64,000 nucleotides of DNA, from positions 434,001-498,000 of the forward strand of contig NZ_MASN01000035.1 in the NCBI RefSeq assembly GCF_001861355.1, written 5' to 3'. This stretch comes from Natrialba sp. SSL1 (GTDB taxonomy: Archaea > Halobacteriota > Halobacteria > Halobacteriales > Natrialbaceae). The position numbers were made by a program, and so were the translations under genes. The notes beneath the pieces are model-generated. The model searched no databases, was not told the DNA's origin, and saw only the letters and a program-made list of their open reading frames with translations. Of the stretch, positions 36,322-46,599 are shown piece after piece (position 1 is the first letter of the stretch; every line of letters starts with the position of its first letter).

Positions 36322-36432
36322 TGACCCAGGCTATGGAGTCGAGACGTAAACCCGTGCTGGACACAGGCAGGACGTGCCGGTGGTGATGACAGCGGTGAGA
36401 AAGAAACCTGAGATCAAAACAGCCAGAACAGG

Positions 36433-37491
36433 CTAGTTCGACGGTAGCGCCGGCGTCACCGTCTCGGACTCGTCGATTCGCTCCTGTGCGTAGGCCTCCG
36501 CTGCGTCGAGAACCGTTGTTCCCTCAGCCTCGGCGCGTTCAATCATCTCCGTCAGTCGGTCGCCGATCTTCTCGGACTCTTCGTAGGCCTCCTCGTACGT
36601 TCCGCCGAGGTACTCCTTGCCGACGGTGACGAGGCCGCCCGCGTTGATCACGTAGTCCGGCGCGTAGAGGATGTCGCGCTCGGCGAGCGCGTCCGCGTGT
36701 CGTCGCTCCTTGAGGACGTTGTTCGCCGACCCGGCAACGATATCACACTGCAGCTGATCGATCGTCTCGTCGTTGACGACGCCACCGATCGCACACGGCG
36801 CGAAGACGTCACACGGTTCCTCGTAGACTGCATCCGGCGCGACGATGTCGACGTCGTGAGCCGCGCTGAACTCGTCGACCGCCTCCTGGTTCACGTCCGA
36901 AATCGTCACGGACGCGCCGTGCTCGAGTAGCTCCTCGGCGAGCAGTCGGCCGACCTTTCCGAGCCCCTGGACGACGACATTGAGGTCGCTGACGGTGCTG
37001 GTGCCGTAGGTGTGTTCCGCACAGGCGCGAATACCCGAAAAGACGCCGTGTGCCGTGACTTCAGACGGGTTCCCCAGCCCGTCCGTTCCGCCGACGACGT
37101 GGTCCGTCTCGCGCGCGACGATGTCCATCTCCTCAGCGCCGGAGTTGATATCGACCGAGGTAATGTACCGGCCCGCGAGGCAGTCGACCGCGCGGCCGTA
37201 GGCCTCGAGTGCCTCTTCGGTTTTGACCTCCTCGGGATCGCCGATGATGACCGCTTTCCCGCCACCAAGCGGGAGGTCGGTTGCGGCCGCCTTGTAGGTC
37301 ATCGCCTCCGAGAGACGAAGGACGTCCGTCAGCGCGGCCTCTTCGGACTCGTAGTCGCGGATGCGTGTCCCGCCGAGGCTCGGCCCGAGGCTCGTGTCGT
37401 GAATCGCGACGATAGCCGTCAGTCCCGTCTCCGGGTCGGAGAAGTACGAGATCTGTTCGTGCCCTGGCTCGGCGATCGAGTCAAATACCAT
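36433..37491 (-). CDS. Leucine/valine-type amino-acid dehydrogenase (ELFV family)
   Basis: The 352-residue protein matches leucine dehydrogenase: substrate Lys in MTYKAAA (K67), catalytic Lys in LPLGGGKAVI (K79) and a Rossmann motif VVVQGLGKVGRLLAEEL. Residue numbering of the two Lys is close to that in Bacillus leucine dehydrogenase. It deaminates branched-chain amino acids with NAD; phenylalanine or glutamate as substrate is less likely from length. The ATG at 37491 is preferred; the longer frame to 37557 has no signal of coding. Confidence 0.83.
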   Translation of the reverse strand: MVFDSIAEPGHEQISYFSDPETGLTAIVAIHDTSLGPSLGGTRIRDYESEEAALTDVLRLSEAMTYKAAATDLPLGGGKAVIIGDPEEVKTEEALEAYGRAVDCLAGRYITSVDINSGAEEMDIVARETDHVVGGTDGLGNPSEVTAHGVFSGIRACAEHTYGTSTVSDLNVVVQGLGKVGRLLAEELLEHGASVTISDVNQEAVDEFSAAHDVDIVAPDAVYEEPCDVFAPCAIGGVVNDETIDQLQCDIVAGSANNVLKERRHADALAERDILYAPDYVINAGGLVTVGKEYLGGTYEEAYEESEKIGDRLTEMIERAEAEGTTVLDAAEAYAQERIDESETVTPALPSN

Positions 37492-37629
37492 GCTGATAAC
37501 TCTTGGGTTTGGTGTAAAAATGCTACCGACTCGCGGCCAGTAGCACTCGAAAGACAATCCAAATGAGCGACACCTGCAACGACTGTCAAGAACACGCCGG
37601 TTAAGCCCCTCGACTCACAATGGCCGCGT

Positions 37630-38001
37630 ATGAGTCTCGAAACCATGCAGCCGAATCCCACGTGGGACGCCGCCTCCTACGAGGACGCCGTCGACACGCT
37701 CGAAGCACACGCAGACGAGGTCGTCTACAAGGTCTGGGGCGGCGACTGGTGCAAGGACTGCCGAAAGCTTCTCCCCGACTTCGGCGCTGCACTCGACGCT
37801 GCGGGCGTCCCCGACGACCGCATCGAGGAGATAGCTGTCGACCAGGACAAACAAGGCTCTGGGGTCGACGAGTACGGTATCGAGTACATTCCGACGATTG
37901 TGGTCGAGACGGATGACGGCGAGGAAGTCACCCGCTTCGTCGAAGACGAGAACGTCCCGCCAGCTATCTGGCTCGCCGACCAACTCGAGCGCGAGTTGTA
38001 A
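37630..38001 (+). CDS. Thioredoxin-fold protein
   Basis: The 123-residue protein contains a WCKDC motif (C41 and C44) in VYKVWGGDWCKDCRKLLPDF and a cis-Pro region YIPTIVV, as in thioredoxins. It is cytoplasmic and likely reduces disulfides. It sits 52 nt upstream of the SHOCT-domain gene on the same strand. Confidence 0.82.
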   Translation: MSLETMQPNPTWDAASYEDAVDTLEAHADEVVYKVWGGDWCKDCRKLLPDFGAALDAAGVPDDRIEEIAVDQDKQGSGVDEYGIEYIPTIVVETDDGEEVTRFVEDENVPPAIWLADQLEREL

Positions 38002-38052
38002 CGTGTAACTGCACCGAACGATTCTTTATCTCGAGGTGCCAAGACGGTTAGT

Positions 38053-38529
38053 ATGGAGAGCCGTCTCGAACGGTTCGTCGCGGAGGACCTCTGGCTCCTG
38101 ATCGCGATCGTAACCTTCGGCATCATCAGCATCCTGAGTCTCCTCGGACTCGAGTTCGTCGTCGCCGTACTCGCGGTGATCGGCTGGTTCGTCCTGACGC
38201 CGGTCTTTCTGTTCTGGGGCGAGGATATCGCGGCGCTCATGGCTGAGCGAAAGCAGTCGACGGGGTCGACGTGGCCTGGAACGTCCGCAGCCGACACTGG
38301 CAACGACAGCGACAGCGACACCGACGCCGACGCGTTCGCACAACTCAAACACCGGTACGCAAGCGGTGAACTGAGCGAAGACGAGTTCGAACACCGACTC
38401 GACCGCCTGCTGGAGGCCGACGAGGCGTTCGATCGCAAGGCTGCAACCCGGTCGCGGGCAGCGCGCGGTGGGCGAACACAGTCACCGAACGGGCAGCAGG
38501 ATCCCGAACGCGAGCACGAACTCGAGTGA
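38053..38529 (+). CDS. Membrane protein with SHOCT domain
   Basis: The 158-residue protein has two TM helices (about 13-32 and 35-57) and, after an acidic linker, the SHOCT signature FAQLKHRYASGELSEDEFEHRLDRLL, a short oligomerisation helix pair. Similar two-TM plus SHOCT proteins are widespread in haloarchaea. A TTTATC box lies about 25 nt upstream of the ATG. Confidence 0.78.
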   Translation: MESRLERFVAEDLWLLIAIVTFGIISILSLLGLEFVVAVLAVIGWFVLTPVFLFWGEDIAALMAERKQSTGSTWPGTSAADTGNDSDSDTDADAFAQLKHRYASGELSEDEFEHRLDRLLEADEAFDRKAATRSRAARGGRTQSPNGQQDPEREHELE

Positions 38530-38561
38530 CGCGGGCAGCGAGCCGAGCACCACCCCCCTGC

Positions 38562-40742
38562 CTAGAACGGACTCTCAGTCTGCTCTTCTCCTGCGAGCCA
38601 CTCGAGTGCATCCTCAACATCGTGAGTCGGCGGCGAGCACGTTCGGTCACGACAGACGTACAGCGTCGGCTCGCCGTCTCTGGCTTCGCGGCCGGCCCAG
38701 ATCGGCGGTGCATCTGCGAGGTCGAGTGCAGTGAGCCAGTCCGCGAGTTCGTCGTCCGTCGCTGGCCGACGAGCGAACAGCCGATCCGGCAGGTACCGCG
38801 AGGCGAACGCCTCGCGCCACTCGTCGGGCAGGTCGTCCGCCGCGACCGTGATCTCGAGTGCACCGGACCCGAGTCGGTCCGCGGCGAGACAGAGCGTCGC
38901 GTGCTCGAGCGAGTTCGTCTCGATCCGGTTGGCGTGGGTTTCGAGCACCGTTGTGGCGATTTCCTCGAACTCGTCGCCTCGATCCGCGAACCCGTCGAGC
39001 GCGAGCAGCGTCTCGACCGCGACGCCCGCCGCCGAGGGCGTCGACTGGTCGCCGAGTTCCTGCGGGCGCGTGACGAGCGATTCCCCACTCTCGGGCGTGA
39101 AGTAGAGCGTTCCCCGGTCTGCGTCCCAGAACTCGTCTTCGATGACGCGCGCGAGATCGAGCGCGAACACGAGCTGGTCGACCTCGCCGGTAGCCTCGTA
39201 ACAGCCCAGTGCGGCGCGCGCGAGGAACGCATAATCTTCGAGATAGCCGTCGATGGCCACATCCCCGTCTTTGTACCGTCGGGAGAGTCGCTGCTCGTCT
39301 TCGTCCCAGAGCCGATCGCGAACGAACTCGAGTGCGTCGACGGCCATGGTGGCGTACTCGTCCCTTTCCTCATCCCCATCTTCGCCCCCGCCGAGGACCA
39401 GAGCGGCCTCGGCGCAGGTCGCGATCATCAGGCCGTTCCAGCCGGCGAGCACCTTTTCGTCGCGGTTGGGTCGGGGGCGTTGCTCGCGGGCTGCAAACAG
39501 TTTTTCCCGGGCGGACTCGAGTCGCTCCCGAACATCGGTCGCGTCGAGATCGTACTCGGCTGCGAGATCCGACACCGAGGCGACGCGATTCGGCTGGTTC
39601 GAGCCCTCGAAGTTTCCCGACTCCGTGATGTCGTACCGGTCACAGAACAGGTCGGCGTCGGTCTCGTTCTCGAGAACGTCGTGAATCTCGTCGGGCGTCC
39701 AGACGTAGAACGCACCTTCCTCACGCTCGCCGGTGTCGGGGTCCTCGCTCTGGGCATCGAGTGTGCTGAAGAAACCGCCCTCCTCGTGGGTCAGTTCGCG
39801 CTCGACGAACTCGAGTGTCTCGGCGACGACCTCGGCGTAGCGCTCATCGCCGGTCTGCTGGTAGCCGACGAGGAATGCGCGCGGAATCGCGGCGTTGTCG
39901 TACAGCATCTTCTCGAAGTGAGGAACCGTCCAGTCGCGGTCGACGCAGTAGCGGTGGAAGCCGCCGCCGACGTGGTCGTAGAGGCCGCCAGCAGCCATTG
40001 CGTCGAGCGTTTCGACGAGCACGTCCTGAAAGTCGTCGCGTCCGGTTCGGTCTGCGGCGCGAGCGAGCACCCGGAGCCGCGAGGGCTGTGGGAATTTCGG
40101 CCCATCGGAACCGAAGCCGCCGAACTGTCGGTCAGCACTCCGGAGGGAGGCGTTCGCAGCCGCCTCGAGTACGTCGCTCGACGGCGGCTGTGAGGCGCTG
40201 ACGGCATCCGGGGTCTCCTCGAGTCGGTCCTTTGCCGCGTCGGTCCACTGCTCGGCGCGGTTCTCGACCTCGTCGCGGTCTCCCTCCCACGAGTTCGTCA
40301 CGTTCTCGAGGATATCGAGGAAACCGGGCTGGCCGCGTTTTGCCTTTTTGGGGAAGTACGTCCCAACGTAGAACGGCTTCCCCTCGGGGGTGAGCCACGC
40401 CGAGAGAGGCCAGCCGCCGCGGCCGGTGACGAGCTGGCAGACGGTCATGTAGATGCTGTCGACGTCCGGGCGCTCCTCGCGGTCGACCTTGATCGGGACG
40501 AAGTTCTCGTTCAGGACCTCGGCGACCTGTTCGTCCGCGAAGCTCTCGTCTTCCATAACGTGACACCAGTGACACGCCGAGTAGCCGATCGAGAGGAAGA
40601 TCGGTACGTCGTGCTCGCGGGCCGTTTCGAGGGCCTGCTCGTCCCAGGGCTGCCAGTTGACGGGGTTGTCCGCGTGCTGGCGCAGGTAGGGACTTTCCTC
40701 CTCGTCGAGCCGATTTCGATCGGTCGGCGTGGATGTAGTCAT
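38562..40742 (-). CDS. DUF255 thioredoxin-domain / YyaL-type protein
   Basis: This 726-residue protein starts TTSTPTDRNRLDEEESPYLRQHADNPVNW and has a CHWC active-site motif (C57 and C60) in a thioredoxin-like domain, followed by a (alpha/alpha) barrel resembling N-acylglucosamine 2-epimerase-type folds. This is the YyaL/spermatogenesis-associated protein 20 family, widespread and of uncertain function. Length is normal for the family. The ATG at 40742 is chosen because the family's conserved N-terminus begins there. Confidence 0.83.
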   Translation of the reverse strand: MTTSTPTDRNRLDEEESPYLRQHADNPVNWQPWDEQALETAREHDVPIFLSIGYSACHWCHVMEDESFADEQVAEVLNENFVPIKVDREERPDVDSIYMTVCQLVTGRGGWPLSAWLTPEGKPFYVGTYFPKKAKRGQPGFLDILENVTNSWEGDRDEVENRAEQWTDAAKDRLEETPDAVSASQPPSSDVLEAAANASLRSADRQFGGFGSDGPKFPQPSRLRVLARAADRTGRDDFQDVLVETLDAMAAGGLYDHVGGGFHRYCVDRDWTVPHFEKMLYDNAAIPRAFLVGYQQTGDERYAEVVAETLEFVERELTHEEGGFFSTLDAQSEDPDTGEREEGAFYVWTPDEIHDVLENETDADLFCDRYDITESGNFEGSNQPNRVASVSDLAAEYDLDATDVRERLESAREKLFAAREQRPRPNRDEKVLAGWNGLMIATCAEAALVLGGGEDGDEERDEYATMAVDALEFVRDRLWDEDEQRLSRRYKDGDVAIDGYLEDYAFLARAALGCYEATGEVDQLVFALDLARVIEDEFWDADRGTLYFTPESGESLVTRPQELGDQSTPSAAGVAVETLLALDGFADRGDEFEEIATTVLETHANRIETNSLEHATLCLAADRLGSGALEITVAADDLPDEWREAFASRYLPDRLFARRPATDDELADWLTALDLADAPPIWAGREARDGEPTLYVCRDRTCSPPTHDVEDALEWLAGEEQTESPF

Positions 40743-40827
40743 ACCCACGCCTACGGCTGGCGGTTGTAAAAGACCGACGTACGTGCGCTGGCATCGCAGT
40801 ACGCACACTCGGGGACACGCCGTCGCG

Positions 40828-41337
40828 CTACGCGATGCCGAGCAGTGAAACCCCGAACGCGGACGCACCAGTCAGAATCACCGTCCAGATGGCGATACCG
40901 ACGGTCATCCACCCCGCGACGAGTCGCTCCCGGCTCCCCGCGAGCAGCGCGACGATCGCGGCGATGTGAACCCCGGTAAGGACCGGCCCACCAAAGGAGA
41001 TGCCGGGCAGACCGTACCTGTCCCAGAGAGTTCGTGCTCGCGCGTAGCGATCGCTCGGCTCCGGTTCGGCGTCATCGTCGGTCCCGCGCCAGTTCGCCCA
41101 CCAGGCCGAGAGCCGCCCGTGAAACAGGATCAGAGCGTACACGGAGAGAACGTTTCCCGCGAAGGCGATGATCCCCGTCAGAATTGGATCGAGCCCGAGT
41201 CCGATCGCGATCGGGATCACGACGAGGATCTCGAACACCGGGATCGCAGCGAAGAGGAACACCAGTAGGTACTGGACGAATCCGGTGGCGTCCTCGAGTA
41301 TCGTTCCGACGTCAACGAGTAGCGGCGTGAGTGACAT
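40828..41337 (-). CDS. Small multidrug export protein family (COG2426-like)
   Basis: The 169-residue membrane protein has four to five hydrophobic segments and the conserved FAAIPVFEILVVIPIAIGLGLDP near the N-terminus, with GPVLTGVHIAAIVALLAG later, matching COG2426. Transport has been suggested for the family but not shown. An acidic insertion (TDDDAEPEPSDR) sits in the central loop. A 17-bp tandem repeat lies 42 nt upstream of the start. Confidence 0.75.
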   Translation of the reverse strand: MSLTPLLVDVGTILEDATGFVQYLLVFLFAAIPVFEILVVIPIAIGLGLDPILTGIIAFAGNVLSVYALILFHGRLSAWWANWRGTDDDAEPEPSDRYARARTLWDRYGLPGISFGGPVLTGVHIAAIVALLAGSRERLVAGWMTVGIAIWTVILTGASAFGVSLLGIA

Positions 41338-41378
41338 GCGATTGTGTGGAGTGGCGGACTGTGGTTGTGCGGGTGTGA

Positions 41379-41446
41379 GCGACAGCAGGTGTGGGGTGAC
41401 AGCAGATTCGGAGTGACAGCAGGCGGAGAGTGACAGCAGATGTGAA
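41379..41446. repeat. Four tandem 17-bp repeats (GYGACAGCAG...)
   Basis: Units begin at 41379, 41396, 41413 and 41430; each starts GTGACAGCAG (first GCGACAGCAG) followed by seven variable bases. The array lies between the aconitase stop and the small-export-protein start. Confidence 0.7.
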
Positions 41447-41515
41447 AGTCGATAGATCAGCGCGAGCAGAGCGGTGCCGACCGCCGCGTGAGGGGCGTGT
41501 ACAGAGCGCGCTCGA

Positions 41516-44278
41516 TCAGTTCAGTTCCTCGGTGAGCAGCCGGCGCAGCACGAGGTGGAGCACGCCGCCGTTCTCGACGTACTCGACGGCCATCGGGGTG
41601 TCGACCTGTGCGGTCACCGAGAACTCGACGGTCTCGCCGTCGTCAGTCTCGGCAGTGACGTCCAGTTCGGCGTTCGGTTCGAGGCCGTTCTCGAGACCGG
41701 AAATCTCGAAGTACTCGTCGCCCTCGAGACCGAGTTCTTCCCAACCCTCGCCCTCGGCGAACTGCAGCGGCAGAACGCCCATGCCGATGAGATTGTCGCG
41801 GTAGATGCGCTCGTAGCTCTTGCCGATGGTCGCGCGGATGCCGAGCAGGTCGGTACCCTTCGCAGCCCAGTCACGGCTCGAGCCGGTGCCGAGTTCGTCA
41901 CCAGCCATGACGATGAGCGGGGTGTCTTCCTCGCGGTAGCGCTCGGAGGCTTCGAAGACGGTGGTCTCCTCGCCGGTCGGGTGGTGGACGGTGTAGCCGC
42001 CTTCCTTCCCGTCGAGCAGCTCGTTCTCGATGCGGACGTTCGCGAAGGTGCCACGCATCATGACCTCGTGGTTCCCGCGGCGAGAGCCGTAGGTGTTGAA
42101 CTCGTGAACCGGCACGTCACGTTCGGTGAGCCACTGGCCGGCCGGCAGGTCCTCGCCGAACAGGCCGGCGGGGCTGATGTGGTCGGTCGTGACCGTGTCA
42201 CCGAGCGTGAGCAGCGCGCGGGCGTCTTCGACGTTGTCCACGCCGGGCTTTTCGAGCGGGAAGTCTTGGAAGAACGGTGGCTCGCGGATGTAGGTGGACT
42301 CCGAATCCCAGTCGTAAACGTCGCCGGTCGGTGCGTCGAGCGCTTCCCAGCGGTCGTCGCCCTCGTAGACGCTTGCGTACTTCTCTTCGAACATCTCGGG
42401 GGAGATGCTGTCGTGGATCGTCTGGCGGATCTCCTCGGTGTCCGGCCAGATGTCCTCGAGGTAGACCTCTTCGCCGTCGTCGTTCGTGCCGATCGGCTCG
42501 GTTTCGAGGTCGATATCCATCCGCCCAGCGAGACCGTAGGCGACGACCAGCGGCGGGCTGGCGAGGTAGTTAGCCTGGATCTTCGGGTGGATGCGGGCCT
42601 CGAAGTTGCGGTTGCCAGAGAGGACACTCGTCGTCCAGAGATCGTGCTCGTCGATCGCGTTCTCGATCGGCTCTGGGAGCGGTCCGGAGTTGCCGATACA
42701 GGTCGTACAGCCGTAGCCGACGACGTGGTAGCCCAGTTCCTCGAGATCATCGAGCAGCTCCGCGCGTTCGAGGTACTCGGTGACGACACGGCTGCCGGGT
42801 GCGAGACTCGTCTTGACGTAGTCGGGAATTTCGAGGCCCTGCTCGGCGGCGTTACGGGCCAACAGTCCGGCACCGACCATCACGGACGGGTTCGAGGTGT
42901 TCGTACAGGACGTGATCGCGCTGACGAGGACGTCGCCGTGACCGATCTCGACCTCGGTCCCGTCCTCGAGTTCGACGGGAACTTTCTCGTCGAGCGGGAG
43001 ACCCGGACCGGCGTCGGTCGCGTCGGCTGCAGCTGCACCGCTGCCGTCGCCGATTGCGGGCTCGCCACCCGCACCGATGACGCCCTGCTCCTCGAGGAGG
43101 GCCGGGAAGTGGTCGTCGAGATCGCCCATCGGGATGCGCTGGTGGGGCTTCTTGTGACCGGCGAGGCTCGGTTCGACCTCGTCGAGGTCGAATTCGACGG
43201 TTTCCGTGTACTCGGGCTCCTGCTCGCCGAAGAGGCCCTGAGCCTCGAGGTACTCGCGGACGAGTTCGATGTGCTCCTCGTCGCGACCCGTGAGTTCGAG
43301 GTACTCGAGTGTCTTCTCGTCGACGGGGAACATGCTGATCGTCGAGCCCTGTTCGGGGGCCATGTTCGAGATGGTCGCACGGTCCGCGACCGAAAGCTGG
43401 GAGACGCCGGGGCCGTAGAACTCGACGAACTTGTCGACGACGCCGACCTGACGGAGCTTTTCGGTGATGTGGAGCACCAGGTCCGTTGCCGTGGCCCCCT
43501 CGGGGAGCTCGCCCGACAGGCGAACGCCGACGACGTCCGGCAATGACATGTTGATCGGCTGACCGAGCAGCGCCGCCTCGGCCTCGATACCGCCGACACC
43601 CCAGCCGACGACACCGATGCCGCCGATCATCGGGGTGTGGCTGTCGGTGCCGACGAGCGTGTCGGGAACGAGCCACTGTTCGCCATCCACTTCGCGCTCG
43701 TGGACGACCCGACCGAGGTGCTCTAAGTTGACCTGGTGGACGATCCCCGTCCCCGGCGGCACGACGTTGAACTCGTCGAAGGCCTGCTGGGCCCACTTGA
43801 TCGCACGATATCGCTCCTCGTTGCGCTCGTACTCGATTTCGACGTTCTTCTCGTAGGCGTCGTCGGTGCCGAAGTGGTCGACCTGCACGCTGTGGTCGAT
43901 CACGAGGTCACAGGGGACTTCGGGCTCGACGACCGTCGGGTCGACGCCCTTGCGGTCCGCCGCCGAGCGCAGCGCCGCGAGGTCCACCACTGCGGGAACG
44001 CCGGTCAGGTCCTGCAGAACGACCCGCGACACCGTAAAGGGGACCTCGGCGTCCGGCACGTCGGGCTCCCAGGAGGCCGCGGCGCGAACCGAGTCCGCGT
44101 CGATCTGGTCGCCGTCAGCGTTTCGGAGGACGGACTCGAGTAGAATGCGAATGCTCACCGGCAGTTTATCGAGGTCGCAAAGACCCTGTTCCTCGAGAAC
44201 GGTGAGGTCGGCCATCTTGTACGTCTCGCCGTCATGTTCGAATTCCCGGATCGCGTCCGAGAACGTATCGGTTGCCAT
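41516..44278 (-). CDS. acnA: Aconitate hydratase
   Basis: The 920-residue enzyme converts citrate to isocitrate in the TCA cycle. The [4Fe-4S] ligands lie in [13 protein letters not shown] and [11 protein letters not shown], and the swivel domain ends [10 protein letters not shown]. It resembles the long AcnA/IRP1 type. A Gly/Ala/Asp-rich insertion occurs before [10 protein letters not shown]. The ATG at 44278 fits the family start; the frame to 44500 is non-coding. Confidence 0.93.
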   Translation of the reverse strand: MATDTFSDAIREFEHDGETYKMADLTVLEEQGLCDLDKLPVSIRILLESVLRNADGDQIDADSVRAAASWEPDVPDAEVPFTVSRVVLQDLTGVPAVVDLAALRSAADRKGVDPTVVEPEVPCDLVIDHSVQVDHFGTDDAYEKNVEIEYERNEERYRAIKWAQQAFDEFNVVPPGTGIVHQVNLEHLGRVVHEREVDGEQWLVPDTLVGTDSHTPMIGGIGVVGWGVGGIEAEAALLGQPINMSLPDVVGVRLSGELPEGATATDLVLHITEKLRQVGVVDKFVEFYGPGVSQLSVADRATISNMAPEQGSTISMFPVDEKTLEYLELTGRDEEHIELVREYLEAQGLFGEQEPEYTETVEFDLDEVEPSLAGHKKPHQRIPMGDLDDHFPALLEEQGVIGAGGEPAIGDGSGAAAADATDAGPGLPLDEKVPVELEDGTEVEIGHGDVLVSAITSCTNTSNPSVMVGAGLLARNAAEQGLEIPDYVKTSLAPGSRVVTEYLERAELLDDLEELGYHVVGYGCTTCIGNSGPLPEPIENAIDEHDLWTTSVLSGNRNFEARIHPKIQANYLASPPLVVAYGLAGRMDIDLETEPIGTNDDGEEVYLEDIWPDTEEIRQTIHDSISPEMFEEKYASVYEGDDRWEALDAPTGDVYDWDSESTYIREPPFFQDFPLEKPGVDNVEDARALLTLGDTVTTDHISPAGLFGEDLPAGQWLTERDVPVHEFNTYGSRRGNHEVMMRGTFANVRIENELLDGKEGGYTVHHPTGEETTVFEASERYREEDTPLIVMAGDELGTGSSRDWAAKGTDLLGIRATIGKSYERIYRDNLIGMGVLPLQFAEGEGWEELGLEGDEYFEISGLENGLEPNAELDVTAETDDGETVEFSVTAQVDTPMAVEYVENGGVLHLVLRRLLTEELN

Positions 44279-44399
44279 AGCTAGACTTCGGACCGGAGTG
44301 TTTTGAATCTCTCGAGAATCGTCCGGAGAGTGAGTCTCCGCCTGCGTTCGGCTGCCGTATAAACCCAACTGAATCTCAGTCGTTCCGCATCTCGATCGC

Positions 44400-44951
44400 T
44401 TACGGCGTTCTGACGTACTCGACGAACGCGAAGCCGTCGCGCTCGTCGCGCTCGAGTTCGTCGAAGTCCGCTCGATTCCAGTCGGGGAAGCGCGTGTCAC
44501 CGTCTGGCTCCTCGTGGACTTCGGTCACGATCAGCCGGTCGAGCGCGGGCAGGTACTGCTCGTAGACGGTCGCGCCGCCGGCGACGAACACCCGGTCAGT
44601 GCCCTCGTGGCGCTCGTCGGCCGCAGTTTCTGCCTGCTCGACGGCCGACTGCAGGTCGTGGGCGACGACTGCGTTCTCGGGCGTCTCGAGGTCCCGGCTC
44701 GTCAGCACGACCGTGGTTCGCCCGGGGAGCGGTTCGCCGAGCGCGTCGACGATGTTCTCGTAGGTGACCCGGCCCATGATGACCGGATGGTCCATCGTGG
44801 TCTCCTTGAAGTGTTGCAGATCCGCAAGGATGTGCCAGGGCATGTCGCCGTCCTTGCCGATGACACCGTTGTCGGCGACCGCGACGATACCGACGAGTTC
44901 GCGGTCGGGTTCGACGACCGGGTCGGTGTCAGCGTCGGTGCCGTTGGTCAT
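44400..44951 (-). CDS. folA: Dihydrofolate reductase
   Basis: The 183-residue enzyme has the DHFR N-terminus LVGIVAVADNGVIGKDGDMPW, VIMGRVTYE and VFVAGGATVYEQYL, and reduces dihydrofolate with NADPH. Its ATG overlaps the thymidylate synthase stop (ATGA), so the two are translated from one message, the enzyme that regenerates folate beside the one that consumes it. The first 18 residues are an acidic tail typical of halophiles. Confidence 0.92.
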   Translation of the reverse strand: MTNGTDADTDPVVEPDRELVGIVAVADNGVIGKDGDMPWHILADLQHFKETTMDHPVIMGRVTYENIVDALGEPLPGRTTVVLTSRDLETPENAVVAHDLQSAVEQAETAADERHEGTDRVFVAGGATVYEQYLPALDRLIVTEVHEEPDGDTRFPDWNRADFDELERDERDGFAFVEYVRTP

Positions 44952-45976
44952 TCAGCGACTCCGAACGTGAGCCCGTCGTGTGACTCGTAGTCGTGTAGCG
45001 TGACGTCCTCGTAGGACAGGTCATCGATTGTGGCCGCGTCGACCTCGAGTGTCGGCCGATCGAGCGGCTCGCGTGAGAGCTGTTCGAGCAGCCCCGGCAC
45101 GTGGTCGAGGCGCTCGTCACCCTCGGCCTCGGCGGGCGCTTCGGACTCAAGCCATTCGCGAATCTCGCGGTACTCATCGCGTGCCTCGACATCGGCGAGC
45201 CGAGTCTGCAGTGCGTCGAGGTTGTCCGCGTACCACTCCCCGCGGGCACCGCGGCCGCAGTAGACGTGTGCGTCGACGACAGTGTGGGCGAACGTGCCGG
45301 GTTCGAAGCCGGTCTGCTGGGCGACGATTTTTGTCAGGAGCGCGTAGGCCGCGATGTTGAACGGAATCCCGAGCGCGATGTCGCCCGAGCGCTGCGTGAG
45401 GTGGCAGTTCAGCCGGTCGCCCTGGACGTTGAAGACGAACGAGTAGTGACACGGCGGCAGGGTCGAGACGGCCGCGTTCGCGGGATGCCAGGCGTTGACG
45501 ACGAGTCGGCGCGAGTTCGGCGAGTCCGAGAGTGTATCGATTACGTACTGCAGTTGGTCGAACGTCCGTCGCGTCTCGCCGTCGGCGGTCTCCTCTGCGG
45601 TGACCCACCGGTGGCTCTCGTCTGGCCAGGACTCGCCCGGCAGCTGTGCGGGCTCCTCGGGAACCGGGAAGCGTCGCCAGAAGCGGCCGTAGGCGGTGTC
45701 GAGGTGGCCCTCCTCGTCGGCCCAGGCGTCCCAGATTTTGGTCTCCTCGCGGAGGTCGCGGATGTGCTCTTCACCCGATAGATACCAGCAGACCTCGTGG
45801 AGCATTGAACTCCAGCGATAGCCGTCCATTTGCTTGGTCGTCAGCAGGGGGTAGCCCTCCTGCAGGTCGACCTCGTAGTGCTCGCTGAACGAGGAAATCG
45901 TGTCGACGCCGGTGCGGTTGGGCTTGTACGCCCCCTCGCTGAGTGCCGCGTCGACGAGGTCCAGGTACTGTTGCAT
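44948..45976 (-). CDS. thyA: Thymidylate synthase (ThyA type)
   Basis: The 342-residue enzyme contains the catalytic Cys in LPPCHYSF (C176), QRSGDIALGIPFNIAAYALL and VVDAHVYCG, the classic ThyA signatures. It makes dTMP from dUMP with methylene-tetrahydrofolate. A longer than usual segment around residues 100-135 is a haloarchaeal feature. It is the first gene of the thyA-folA operon. Confidence 0.93.
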   Translation of the reverse strand: MQQYLDLVDAALSEGAYKPNRTGVDTISSFSEHYEVDLQEGYPLLTTKQMDGYRWSSMLHEVCWYLSGEEHIRDLREETKIWDAWADEEGHLDTAYGRFWRRFPVPEEPAQLPGESWPDESHRWVTAEETADGETRRTFDQLQYVIDTLSDSPNSRRLVVNAWHPANAAVSTLPPCHYSFVFNVQGDRLNCHLTQRSGDIALGIPFNIAAYALLTKIVAQQTGFEPGTFAHTVVDAHVYCGRGARGEWYADNLDALQTRLADVEARDEYREIREWLESEAPAEAEGDERLDHVPGLLEQLSREPLDRPTLEVDAATIDDLSYEDVTLHDYESHDGLTFGVAE

Positions 45977-46068
45977 TGTCGCCCCGTTCTGTGTGCGTCG
46001 CCTTTAGCGTTGAGTTTCGAGGGAGTCACAGAACGGTTCGCATACGCCGCTGACTATTCATACATTGA

Positions 46069-46527
46069 TCATGTTTGTGTATCAGCGGTTCGCTCCTGTA
46101 TTGCCTGTCGAACGGCGAGACCCATGAGATAGGCCATTCCGCCAAAGAGTACGGCACCAGCTATCCCTGCCAGTGGTCCATTAGTCAGTCCTTCGATGAG
46201 TTCTCCACGAGGGTCGAGTTTGTACCCGAGTGCTCTCGGAGGAGTATACCGAGTGTCCATCGAGCCACGCAGATACCCAACGGCCGGCGGAAACACGAAC
46301 AGCCAGAGGATGCTACTGAAAACGACACTGAGTCCCGAGAGCACACCCGCTCGTGACCAGCCGGCACAAAATGCAATCCCCACTGAGAGGAACACCAGTA
46401 GAACGCCGAGCCCGCTGTCGAAGCCGAGTAGAAAGAGGACTGACGCGAAGAGCGGCAGGAGGAGTGTCGCGATCAGAACGAGAATTCGGGGGCGTTTCTC
46501 TCCAAGAATCGCGTCCCGGAAATCCAT
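46069..46527 (-). CDS. Membrane protein, about four TM helices
   Basis: The 152-residue protein starts MDFRDAILGEKRPRILVLIA. Hydrophobic helices lie near 14-33, 37-56, 60-82 and 113-140. No family recognised. Codon choice is less biased to C/G-ending codons than in the neighbours, as if recently acquired or lowly expressed. Confidence 0.6.
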   Translation of the reverse strand: MDFRDAILGEKRPRILVLIATLLLPLFASVLFLLGFDSGLGVLLVFLSVGIAFCAGWSRAGVLSGLSVVFSSILWLFVFPPAVGYLRGSMDTRYTPPRALGYKLDPRGELIEGLTNGPLAGIAGAVLFGGMAYLMGLAVRQAIQERTADTQT

Positions 46528-46599
46528 GCTTGCAGTTGTGAGTACAACAACAAAAAGACCATTGCCGATCAGCTGATCAGCTGCTTGTGAGTAATTGAT

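Noticed and set aside
41379-41446. Possible CRISPR-like array
   Set aside because: The 17-bp units have no separate spacers and repeats are too short; no cas genes nearby.
41555-43546. A 663-residue frame opposite aconitase
   Set aside because: Valine/Leu/Asp-rich shadow; aconitase has all catalytic Cys and swivel motifs on the minus strand.
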